From Methanocatella intestini (GTDB taxonomy: Archaea > Methanobacteriota > Methanobacteria > Methanobacteriales > Methanobacteriaceae), in NCBI RefSeq assembly GCF_002252585.1, contig NZ_NQLD01000012.1: a DNA stretch of 64,000 nucleotides. One strand, written 5' to 3'. This document shows, one piece after another, positions 42,701 to 49,552 of this stretch. The first letter of the stretch is position 1. Each line of letters opens with the position of its first letter. A program made the translations under genes and the position numbers. The notes beneath the pieces are model-generated. The model did not search any database. It had not been told where the DNA came from and saw nothing but the letters and a program-made list of their open reading frames with translations.

Positions 42701-44239
42701 GTCAGTTTTCCTTATTTAAATGTTCAAAACTTAGAAAAGTGGGGAATTAAGAATAAAGATGATTTGGCTTTTTTTGATAAATTATTTGAAATTCGTGAAA
42801 ATATTTTATCTGAAGATATTGAATATAAAAACAAATTAACTATTTTGGAAATTTATATGCGATTATTAGAGATAAATGATTATTTTAATGCAGATTTCAT
42901 CAATAATCCTAATAATCAAGATGAAATTAGTAATTTAGCTTTTATATCAAATACATTATATAATTATGAGCAAATGTATTATAATAAAGCTATTCGTGGT
43001 GCTTTTTGGTTTTTATATACTAATATTGAGGATTATGGATCTTCAAATGTGGATCCTAATGGTGTTCAATTAATGACTGTTCATAAAGCTAAAGGATTGG
43101 AGTTTCCAGTTGTTATTGTAGCTTCATTTTCTGATAAAAAATTCCCATCTAAATTTATAAGTCCAAATCCTGATAATGGTTATATTCATGGAAAACCTGC
43201 TTTTTTTACTCCATATGAGTTTTTAAAATATAAAGATTTTGAAAATGAGTCAGAAGAAGTTTTAATTCATGAAGAAGAAGAAAATAGGATAATTTATGTT
43301 GCAATGACAAGAGCTCAAGACATTTTAGTTTTATCTTCACTTGTTCCTCCATCAGATAAAGAAAATGAAATTACTTATAAAGGTTCTTCTTTAGTTGAAG
43401 ATTTACTTATAAATAAGAATTATGCTATGTCTCTTCAAGCAAAAGAAATTGAAATTCCAAAAACCGTTTGTAAAAAACCAGATTTTGAAGAGAAATTATT
43501 AGAGTTAAGTTTCACTTCTTTAAAATCATATCTTCAATGTCCGTTTAGAAACAAATTATTAAATCATTTTCATTTTAAAATTTCTGATAAAACTCAAATT
43601 ACTTATGGTAAAGTAATTCATAAAGCTTTAGAAGTAATTAATAAACGCATAAAAGCTACTGGTGAATATTTGGGTGATGATGAGGTTAAAAACATTGTTG
43701 AAAACTTGTTCTACACAAATCCCAACATTGCTTATGATAGAAAACAGAAATTAAAAACAGATAAATTAGATGATATTGTTGATAATGTTATTCATTATTA
43801 TCATACATTTGGAAATAAAATAAAAGTAATTGATTCTGAAGTTCAATTTAATGTAAAAAATAAAGATTATGGTATAACCGGAGCTATTGATTTAATATAT
43901 GAAACTGATGATGGTAAAATTGGTTTATTGGATTATAAATATACTAGTTCTGAAGCTAAATATATGAAATGGCATAAAAAACAGTTGTATGTTTATGTTG
44001 GTGTTTTAAAATCATTAGAGGAATGGAAAAATAAAGAAATTAGTGAACTAAAAGTTTATGCAATTAAATCAAGGAAATTAGTGGGCATTCCTGTGGATTA
44101 TGATAAGATTAATGAGATTATGCAAGAAATGGATACTGTGGCAAAGAATATTGATGAAAATAAATATCCTCGTCAAAAAGATCAACATTGTAATAAATGT
44201 GCGTTTAAAAGAATTTGTGGAATAGATTATGTAAATTAA
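39722..44239 (+). CDS. UvrD/RecB-like helicase fused to Fe-S PD-(D/E)XK nuclease
   Basis: A 1505-residue DNA helicase-nuclease. Residues 1-125 resemble the DUF4145-like N-terminal domain of restriction and defence proteins. Residues 140-430 are coiled coil with four repeats around NY-x-KEDVGKIVND. The superfamily 1 helicase follows: LIEAGPGSGKTTVLIERV (near 476), ILIDEFQDTDPIQME (near 707), VGDIDQSIYGFRGS, LNTNYRST, MTVHKAKGLEFPVVIVA and YVAMTRAQDILVLSS. The C-terminal nuclease has SYLQCPFRNKL, GAIDLIYETDDGKIGLLDYK and the cysteines of HCNKCAFKRICG, an AddB/Cas4-like iron-sulfur site. It may resect DNA ends in recombination or act against foreign DNA. Confidence 0.88.
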   Translation: MPTNFEFLKEDYPDLFDWAHDMEKKVKQDPNGAINSGSKFFERILNILLENARIHPKETYVEKIIDLKNKKVIDSKSEKLLQKARKYRNDDRHSDSSSNERVALAFLKVIFNISVWFMEDYNNEIIHNSDFDTNILTQIEKESQVSKEDIEKFENKLLNMLEFKMEQINRKKEEVVNLVEDNYILKEDVGKIVNDAVNLAMIQSSEDKASLENKILNLSKENEELKRGFESKFNDLKINYSENNKEELVNFIADNYYSKEDVGKIVNDAVNLAMIQSSEDKANFKKELLNLSKKYDSSRKNLEDKIDNLTMEYSNADLSKFVTDNYAPKDEIYKIVSNEIENLKKESDGDKLNLEKMMLIINEENELMRKDFESKLNSINEQTSDKSNKELENLIIKDYVPKSDLKKHIDLAIKEFAKTHNIEISEIYNPPEEILIENQPKFVPSKPKKQKIKPKKLNEDQEAAVMYDGKKPLLIEAGPGSGKTTVLIERVKYLLNNKGIDPESLLVITFTKKAANELKTRLSEETDNISELDVQKMQISTIHGFCAKILEKAGYVNLSIIGDDLGEKINMFVRKHLEELGFTGIAYASKRDAKNIINKYEEYCTFGVDSQNLIKYIQDNYPISQDYIDFVEQYMEENEGKFPKMEVKENKEFKQSYYNALYLQVAKSYPIYKELMEKENVIDFGHMQLKALEYLRENPDSVFKNILIDEFQDTDPIQMEIFKILMKNCDSATFVGDIDQSIYGFRGSYDNYFEQLSNEYDVKRISLNTNYRSTNQIIDVSEALIKPQRDVHSEKDLKGNRDIDFPIYYISNEDKDNEAENICEFIKYLKETGKIDNYNEIAVLTRSVTSNGNCIKPLMNLLNENNIPYAIKGNKDLLDKDEIKSILTLIYYVISEDKDHHIMNSWEKKWLNLKAFTDTDFKMKLCNLSDETKEILFNIQEQYENDVVAAEKDVSIEVTGKKSRVRSFGGVFKKYNKPEFENGQEILKDIVNKVSFPYLNVQNLEKWGIKNKDDLAFFDKLFEIRENILSEDIEYKNKLTILEIYMRLLEINDYFNADFINNPNNQDEISNLAFISNTLYNYEQMYYNKAIRGAFWFLYTNIEDYGSSNVDPNGVQLMTVHKAKGLEFPVVIVASFSDKKFPSKFISPNPDNGYIHGKPAFFTPYEFLKYKDFENESEEVLIHEEEENRIIYVAMTRAQDILVLSSLVPPSDKENEITYKGSSLVEDLLINKNYAMSLQAKEIEIPKTVCKKPDFEEKLLELSFTSLKSYLQCPFRNKLLNHFHFKISDKTQITYGKVIHKALEVINKRIKATGEYLGDDEVKNIVENLFYTNPNIAYDRKQKLKTDKLDDIVDNVIHYYHTFGNKIKVIDSEVQFNVKNKDYGITGAIDLIYETDDGKIGLLDYKYTSSEAKYMKWHKKQLYVYVGVLKSLEEWKNKEISELKVYAIKSRKLVGIPVDYDKINEIMQEMDTVAKNIDENKYPRQKDQHCNKCAFKRICGIDYVN
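40283..40349 (+). repeat. 67 bp perfect direct repeat, copy 1
   Basis: Identical over 67 bp to 40502-40568, 219 bp (73 codons) apart. Both copies lie inside the coiled-coil part of the helicase-nuclease gene, in the same reading frame (GKIVNDAVNLAMIQSSEDKA). Confidence 0.9.
40502..40568 (+). repeat. 67 bp perfect direct repeat, copy 2
   Basis: Second copy of the repeat at 40283-40349. No synonymous changes separate the copies, which points to a recent duplication or conversion within the coding sequence. Confidence 0.9.
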
Positions 44240-44599
44240 AGGAAATTCATTAATTTGGATTTCTTTTTATTTTTTTGGCTTTGTAGAAATTGTAATCTTC
44301 ATTGAATGAATTAATATCATTTTCATAGTTGCATATATTATTTTTAACTTTTATTTATATTGTGTTTAACTTTGAATATTTTTTCATTTATTTTGCTTTA
44401 TTTCTTTTAAAATATTAGTTTGGATATTATATGCTATTTATATTGTTAATGGGGTGTTTGTATAAAAATTTTTTAAAGATTTATCTGATTACACTTTGAT
44501 AATTTTAAAATAAATTAACCATAATCTTTATATATTATTTTGACTAATATAAATTATGTATACTTTATGTGTATTTTAATTTTTAGGAGATTTTAAAAA
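44240..44599. other. 360 bp AT-rich intergenic region
   Basis: Between the helicase-nuclease and the small surface protein. A T-rich stretch (about 44262-44276) after the helicase gene may end its transcript. The rest contains no ORF with a ribosome-binding site, no tRNA and no clear repeat, except for the promoter near the right end. Confidence 0.55.
44527..44536 (+). promoter_or_regulatory. TATA box of the Asn/Thr-rich surface protein gene
   Basis: TTTATATATT lies 64 bp before ATG 44600. With the usual archaeal spacing, transcription would start near 44558 and give a leader of about 40 nt ending with the ribosome-binding site GGAGA (44586-44590). Confidence 0.5.
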
Positions 44600-45355
44600 A
44601 TGAATATGAAATATTTAATAACTGCTTTAATTGTAGCTTTACTTTCATTAAGTACTGTAGGTGCAGTTGATATTGATGCTGTAAATGATGCAATTATAAG
44701 CGATAATGATAATAATACTCCAGTTATTCCAGATCATGGAAATGAATCTGTTGTAACTGATAAAAATGCAAGTACTGTAAATAATACTACTAATTCATCA
44801 AACAGTACTGATAATGTAAATTCCACTAATATAACAACTGGAAATACAACAAATGTAACTACTAATGGTACTTTAAATGTTACTAATGGAACTAATGGTA
44901 CAGTAAATATTACAAATCAAAGTAATGTCACTGTAAATATTACAAATTCCTCAAATGTAACTGTTAACACTACCAATTCCTCAAATGTAACTGTTAACAC
45001 TACAAATTCAACTAATACTACTGTAAATGGTACTAATACTACAAATACTACTGTTAACACTACAAATTCAACTAATACAACTGTTAACAATACAAATACA
45101 ACCAATACTACAGTAGACACTGGAGATAATTCAACAAACACTACTGTAGATAATGATGATAATTCAAAAGATACAGTTGTGAATACTCCTGATTCAAATA
45201 GTGTTCATGTTACTGGTGATGGTGCTGATGATGTAGTATTTAATGATAGTCAAGCTACTACTTCTTCATCTGATTTAGCAAAAACCGGTATTCCAGTAGC
45301 TATTCTTATATTAGCATTATTCTCTATTATTGGTGTATCATTTAAAAGAGAATAA
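44600..45355 (+). CDS. Asn/Thr-rich surface protein with LPXTG-like LAKTG sorting signal
   Basis: A 251-residue secreted protein. It has a signal peptide (MNMKYLITALIVALLSLSTV, cleavage near VGA), then about 140 residues that are almost entirely Asn, Thr, Ser and Val in short repeats such as NVTVNTTNSSNVT, which create dozens of NxT/NxS glycosylation sequons. An acidic stretch is followed by SSDLAKTGIPVAILILALF and the basic end SFKRE. LAKTG plus a hydrophobic helix plus a positive tail has the layout of a Gram-positive sortase signal. It is probably a heavily glycosylated stalk or mucin-like coat protein attached to the envelope. Confidence 0.78.
   Translation: MNMKYLITALIVALLSLSTVGAVDIDAVNDAIISDNDNNTPVIPDHGNESVVTDKNASTVNNTTNSSNSTDNVNSTNITTGNTTNVTTNGTLNVTNGTNGTVNITNQSNVTVNITNSSNVTVNTTNSSNVTVNTTNSTNTTVNGTNTTNTTVNTTNSTNTTVNNTNTTNTTVDTGDNSTNTTVDNDDNSKDTVVNTPDSNSVHVTGDGADDVVFNDSQATTSSSDLAKTGIPVAILILALFSIIGVSFKRE
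44952..45011 (+). repeat. Tandem 30 bp coding repeats
   Basis: Near-perfect 30 bp units containing TCAAATGTAACTGTTAACAC repeat here in tandem, and shorter versions (ACTGTTAACACTACAAATTC) continue to about 45115. They encode the Asn/Thr-rich part of the surface protein, which could change length by slippage. Confidence 0.6.
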
Positions 45356-45359
45356 ATAG

Positions 45360-45387
45360 AAAGTATCATTAATTTGATACTTTTTTA
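45360..45387 (+). terminator. Hairpin and T-run after surface protein
   Basis: AAAGTATCA (45360-45368) pairs with TGATACTTT (45375-45383), continuing into a T-run. It follows the stop codon by 4 bp. Confidence 0.65.
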
Positions 45388-45510
45388 ACTTTTTTTAACT
45401 AATGTTTTTTATATTTTTAACCTAAAATTAGCTTTTTTTATATGATGTATTAATGTTTATATAGTGCATTAAAGATAATATTACTCATAGTTATAAATGA
45501 GGTATTAAAT

Positions 45511-46305
45511 ATGATGATTGGTAAAAAGATTCGTTTAGAAAGAATCATTAACAGACATACCGGTAGAACTGTAATAGCTCCAATGGACCATGGAGTTTCT
45601 GATGGCCCAATGAAGGGTATTATAGATATAGACAAAACTGTTGAAAGCATTTCCCAAGGTGGAGCAGATGCAATACTTATGCATAAAGGTATTGTAGAAC
45701 AGGGCCACAGAGGATACGGTAAAGATATTGGTCTTATTGTACATTTATCTGCAAGTACTTCCTTAGCACCAAATCCAAATAATAAAGTAATAGTTACTTC
45801 TGTTGAAAAAGCTATTCAGTTAGGTGCAGATGCAGTATCTGTTCATGTTAATTTAGGCAGTGAAACAGAAAGTGAAATGTTACAGGAATTAGGGGAAATT
45901 TCTGAAACCTGCAGCTACTGGGGAATTCCTCTTTTAGCTATGATGTACCCAAGAGGTCAGAAAGTGGAAAATGAACATGATGTAGAGTTAGTTAAACATG
46001 CTGCACGTGTAGGTTCAGAACTTGGTGTAGATATTGTAAAAACTAATTATACTGGTGATCCTGATTCATTTAAAGAAGTAGTTGAAGGAGCATTAGTACC
46101 TGTAGTAATAGCAGGAGGTCCAAAAGTCGACACTGATGAAGAATTATTGCAGATGGTAAAGGATTCTATTGAAGTTGGTGGAGCAGGTGTAGCATTTGGA
46201 CGTAATCTTTTCCAGGCTGAAAATCCGGGTAAAATAACCAGAGCTATTTCAGAAGTGGTACATAATAATTTAGAAGTAGATGAAGCTTTAAAATTCTTGA
46301 AATAA
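45511..46305 (+). CDS. 2-amino-3,7-dideoxy-D-threo-hept-6-ulosonate synthase
   Basis: A 264-residue class I aldolase that performs the first step of the archaeal shikimate route (ADH synthase; named aroA' in methanogens), condensing a 6-deoxy-5-ketofructose phosphate with aspartate semialdehyde. Seen: VIAPMDHGVSDGPMKGIIDI, GADAILMHKGIVEQG, AVSVHVNLGSETE, the Schiff-base lysine in GVDIVKTNYTGDP, and VIAGGPKVDTDEELL. GAGGT precedes ATG 45511. It is followed 9 bp later by the dehydroquinate synthase II gene, as in other methanogens. Confidence 0.92.
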   Translation: MMIGKKIRLERIINRHTGRTVIAPMDHGVSDGPMKGIIDIDKTVESISQGGADAILMHKGIVEQGHRGYGKDIGLIVHLSASTSLAPNPNNKVIVTSVEKAIQLGADAVSVHVNLGSETESEMLQELGEISETCSYWGIPLLAMMYPRGQKVENEHDVELVKHAARVGSELGVDIVKTNYTGDPDSFKEVVEGALVPVVIAGGPKVDTDEELLQMVKDSIEVGGAGVAFGRNLFQAENPGKITRAISEVVHNNLEVDEALKFLK

Positions 46306-46314
46306 GGTGATTTT

Positions 46315-47445
46315 GTGGAAAATAAATTCGCTTGGATAATGACTCCAAATAAACCATGGGATGATAAAAAAGAAATGATTACAACTGCATTGGAATCAGG
46401 CATCAGCTATGTCTTGGATTTGGAAGACTGTGATAAAATCCAAAAATTAGGTAATGTAAAAACAGTAGCTAACAGTGATGATGCAGACATTTATCTTGTT
46501 GGAATAAATGGTGAAGGTGACGGATCTTTAATCCTTAGTGAAGATTTGAATCAATCACAAGATTTACAGGAAGCAAAAAAAGCTAAAAGAGAAGGCAAAA
46601 CTGTTTGTGCTTATGTGGAAATCACAGATAAAAATCATGAGCAATTAGCTGTCAGTTTAGGTTCTGTTGCTGATTACATTATTTTAATAAGTACTGACTG
46701 GACAGTTATTCCATTGGAAAATATTATTGCAGACTTGCAAAAAGAGGATGTGGAAATAATAGCTGCAGTAGCAGATGAAGACGGTGCTAAATTAGCTGTT
46801 GAAACTTTAGAGCATGGTACTGATGGAGTAATATTTGAAGCAAATGATTTTAATCAGATTAAAAAAATAGCACAGTTAGTTGTAGATGCTTCTAAAATAA
46901 AATATGATTTAAAAGTAGCTACTGTTACTAATGTTAAACCATTAGGTTCCGGTGACAGAGTATGTGTTGACACTACTGACATGATGAAACCTGGAGAAGG
47001 TATGTTAATTGGATCATATTCCAAATCATTATTTTTAGTACATAGTGAGTCACTTGAAAGTGAATATGTAGCATCAAGACCATTCAGAGTAAATGCAGGT
47101 CCTGTTCAGGCATATGTAATGGTTCCAGGCAATAAAACAAGATACTTATCAGAACTTGTTGCTGGAGATGAAGTTTTAATTGTTAATACAAAAGGGGAAA
47201 CAAGAACTGCCTATGTCGGAAGAAGTAAAATTGAAAGAAGACCTTTAATATTAATTGAAGCAGAATATGAAGGCAAAACAATCAGAACACTTCTTCAGAA
47301 TGCAGAAACAATTAGAATAGTTGATGCTGATGATAATCCTCTATCAGTAGCTGATATAAAAGTAGGGGATGAAGTTAAAGTATATGTTGAATCAAATGCC
47401 AGACATTTTGGTATAGCTATTGATGAAACAATAATTGAACAATAA
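46315..47445 (+). CDS. 3-dehydroquinate synthase type II
   Basis: A 376-residue enzyme (aroB' in methanogens) that converts the product of the previous gene to 3-dehydroquinate by NAD-dependent oxidative deamination. Seen: FAWIMTPNKPWDDKKEMITT, GISYVLDLEDCDKIQKLGNV, GTDGVIFEANDFNQIK, SLFLVHSESLESEYVASRPF, RVNAGPVQAYVMVPGNKTRY and SNARHFGIAIDE. The start is GTG 46315 with GGTGA at 46306-46310. The two genes form the operon that replaces bacterial DAHP synthase and AroB. Confidence 0.93.
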   Translation: MENKFAWIMTPNKPWDDKKEMITTALESGISYVLDLEDCDKIQKLGNVKTVANSDDADIYLVGINGEGDGSLILSEDLNQSQDLQEAKKAKREGKTVCAYVEITDKNHEQLAVSLGSVADYIILISTDWTVIPLENIIADLQKEDVEIIAAVADEDGAKLAVETLEHGTDGVIFEANDFNQIKKIAQLVVDASKIKYDLKVATVTNVKPLGSGDRVCVDTTDMMKPGEGMLIGSYSKSLFLVHSESLESEYVASRPFRVNAGPVQAYVMVPGNKTRYLSELVAGDEVLIVNTKGETRTAYVGRSKIERRPLILIEAEYEGKTIRTLLQNAETIRIVDADDNPLSVADIKVGDEVKVYVESNARHFGIAIDETIIEQ

Positions 47446-47455
47446 AGGTGGTTTA

Positions 47456-48013
47456 ATGTCTCAGATCAGGTCTTTTTTAGCTATTGATTTAGATGATGAT
47501 TTTAAACCTAAAATAAATAAAATCATAAAAGAATTTAAAAAAATTGATGCAAACATTAAATTTGTTGATTTAAATAATTTGCATTTTACTTTAAAATTCT
47601 TTGGAGATATAGATACGGAAGGTATAGATTTAATTTCTGACAGGATTGAAAAGGTAGTTAATGATTTCGAACCTTTTAATATTAAAATAACTGGCTGCGG
47701 TGCTTTTCCTAATAACAATCATATAAAAGTTATCTGGATTGGAGTTGAAAGTGATGAACTTTTAGTCCAGTTGCATGATAAATTAGATAAAGAATTTGCA
47801 GCTATTGGTTTTGATAAGGATAAAAAATTCTCAACACATCTTACTATTGGTCGTATGAAATCAGCTAAAGGAAAGAATCAGGTTAAGGATGTTATTGAAG
47901 AGTTTGAAAATGTTGAAATTGGAGAAATGAATGTTTCAGATATTGCTTTTAAGAAAAGTACTTTAAAACCTTCCGGCCCAGTTTATGAAAATTTAAAAAC
48001 TTACGATTTGTGA
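47456..48013 (+). CDS. thpR: RNA 2',3'-cyclic phosphodiesterase
   Basis: A 185-residue 2H phosphoesterase that opens 2',3'-cyclic phosphates, historically called 2'-5' RNA ligase. Both catalytic motifs are present: NLHFTLKFFG (HxT) and STHLTIGRM (HxT). The start region is IRSFLAIDLDDDF. The open frame extends to 47435 inside the previous gene, but AAGGTGG and ATG 47456 (MSQIRSFLA) mark the true start. The CCA-adding enzyme gene follows after 4 bp, so the pair forms a tRNA/RNA-end processing unit. Confidence 0.9.
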   Translation: MSQIRSFLAIDLDDDFKPKINKIIKEFKKIDANIKFVDLNNLHFTLKFFGDIDTEGIDLISDRIEKVVNDFEPFNIKITGCGAFPNNNHIKVIWIGVESDELLVQLHDKLDKEFAAIGFDKDKKFSTHLTIGRMKSAKGKNQVKDVIEEFENVEIGEMNVSDIAFKKSTLKPSGPVYENLKTYDL

Positions 48014-48017
48014 TTTA

Positions 48018-49388
48018 ATGGATTATAAACATATTTTAAATGAAATTAAACCTTCAAAAGAGGAAAGTAAGGAAATTCTTAAGACTTCAGATAAATTAAT
48101 CACTTATTTAAATGAAGTTTGTAAAGATGAAGGAATCAATGCCTGTGCTTCACTTGTAGGTTCTGTAGCTAAAAAAACTTATTTAAGTGGAAAATCAGAC
48201 ATTGATATTTTTATTTCCTTTCCTTTAGATGTAGATGTTTTACAGCTTAAGGAAACAGGTTTATATTTAGGATATAAATGCAGTGATTATTTTAATGGAA
48301 AAGCTAGTGAACATTATGCATCTCATCCATATGTAACTAGTCAGATTAATGGTTTTGAAGTGGATTTTGTTCCATGTTATGAAATTGAAGACGGAAGTCA
48401 GCTGAAATCTGCAGTTGACAGGACAATTTTACATACCAAATATATTAAATCTCATTTAAAACACAATCAAAACGAGGAAGTTCTTCTTTTAAAAAGATTT
48501 ATGGACATGACTGGAACATACGGCTCTGAATTTAAAGTAGGTGGCTTTGCAGGTTATCTGTGTGAACTGCTGATTTTAAAATATGAAACCTTTGAAAACA
48601 CTTTAAAAGAAGCTTCAAAATGGAGATATGGTCATACTATTGATTTGGAAGGTTATAATACTGCAGATTTGTTTAATGACCCGTTAATTGTAATAGATCC
48701 AACTGACATGAATCGTAATGTTGGGGCTGCATTAAGATTAGATAAAATGGCTGAATTTATCCAGTCTGCAAGAAATTATTTGGCCAGCAATAATAAAAAA
48801 GACTATTTTTTCCCGGTAGCTAATAAATTCACTAAGGATGAAATTTTAGAAGAGTTTCAAAAAAGAGGCAGTGATGTAATAGCTGTTAAATTTAGTATTC
48901 CTGACATTCCTTTAGATACCCTTCATCCTCAACTTAGAAAAACAACTGAGTCTTTAGCTGAGAAATTAAATGATGAAGATTTTTCTGTTTACCAATCTGA
49001 TTACTGGAGTGATGAGGAAAATACAGCAGTTTTACTTTTTGAAATGAATGTGTCTAAATTAAACAATACAAAAATCCATTATGGTCCAAAGGTTTTTGTT
49101 AAAAAAGGCTCACAAAACTTTATAAATAAACATGGAATTGAAAACTGCTATATTTTAAATGATTTTGTAGTTTCTAAAATCTCAAGGGAATTTGTAACAG
49201 CTTCTGATTTTATTAATTATGTTTTAAGTTATGAAAATATTTCCTTAATAAAAGTAGGTAAAAATCTTTTGGATAATATAATTACCAGCTATGAACTGCT
49301 TTCATTAGATGATTTGGATTTAAGTAATGAAAGTTTCGTAACTTTTTTAGATGATTTTTTAAATCCGAATAAATACTTATTTAGATAA
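48018..49388 (+). CDS. cca: CCA tRNA nucleotidyltransferase (archaeal class I)
   Basis: A 456-residue enzyme adding or repairing the 3' CCA of tRNA. The nucleotidyltransferase core is SLVGSVAKKTYLSGKSDIDI (GS...DxD, near residues 46-65), with the third acid in NGFEVDFVPCYEI. KVGGFAGYLCELLILKY and the DPTDMNRNVGAAL region are typical of class I archaeal CCA enzymes. The start is ATG 48018, right behind thpR with GTGAT as ribosome-binding site. It is followed by long T-runs (about 49390-49410) that probably end transcription. Confidence 0.94.
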   Translation: MDYKHILNEIKPSKEESKEILKTSDKLITYLNEVCKDEGINACASLVGSVAKKTYLSGKSDIDIFISFPLDVDVLQLKETGLYLGYKCSDYFNGKASEHYASHPYVTSQINGFEVDFVPCYEIEDGSQLKSAVDRTILHTKYIKSHLKHNQNEEVLLLKRFMDMTGTYGSEFKVGGFAGYLCELLILKYETFENTLKEASKWRYGHTIDLEGYNTADLFNDPLIVIDPTDMNRNVGAALRLDKMAEFIQSARNYLASNNKKDYFFPVANKFTKDEILEEFQKRGSDVIAVKFSIPDIPLDTLHPQLRKTTESLAEKLNDEDFSVYQSDYWSDEENTAVLLFEMNVSKLNNTKIHYGPKVFVKKGSQNFINKHGIENCYILNDFVVSKISREFVTASDFINYVLSYENISLIKVGKNLLDNIITSYELLSLDDLDLSNESFVTFLDDFLNPNKYLFR

Positions 49389-49446
49389 CTCTTTTTTTTC
49401 TTTTTTTTTAGAAAATTATAGTAATTAATATATATTTAATTAAACA

Positions 49447-49469
49447 TAATTCATAATCGTTATGAATTA
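49447..49469. promoter_or_regulatory. Palindrome in the promoter of the first giant adhesin
   Basis: TAATTCATAA-TCG-TTATGAATTA is a perfect inverted repeat (10 bp arms, 3 bp spacer), about 10-15 bp downstream of a TATA-like AATATATATTTA (about 49426-49437). It sits over the expected start site, 83 bp before ATG 49553. A second small palindrome, CACTT-A-AAGTG (about 49480-49490), follows. Both could bind a regulator of surface protein expression. Confidence 0.45.
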
Positions 49470-49552
49470 AAATTCATTTCACTTAAAGTGTACATAGATT
49501 ATATTTGATAAATATTTGTTGTACATGTTGAATAAGTTAAGAGGAATGTAAA

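Noticed and set aside
44936..45120. Short tandem repeats that might suggest a CRISPR array
   Set aside because: Units are adjacent, codon-sized multiples with no unique spacers, and they encode a repetitive protein; no cas genes are nearby.
44917..45141. Leftward 74-codon frame of repeated VLVEFVVLTV
   Set aside because: It is the antisense of the Asn/Thr-rich repeats of the surface protein; the repetition explains the open frame.
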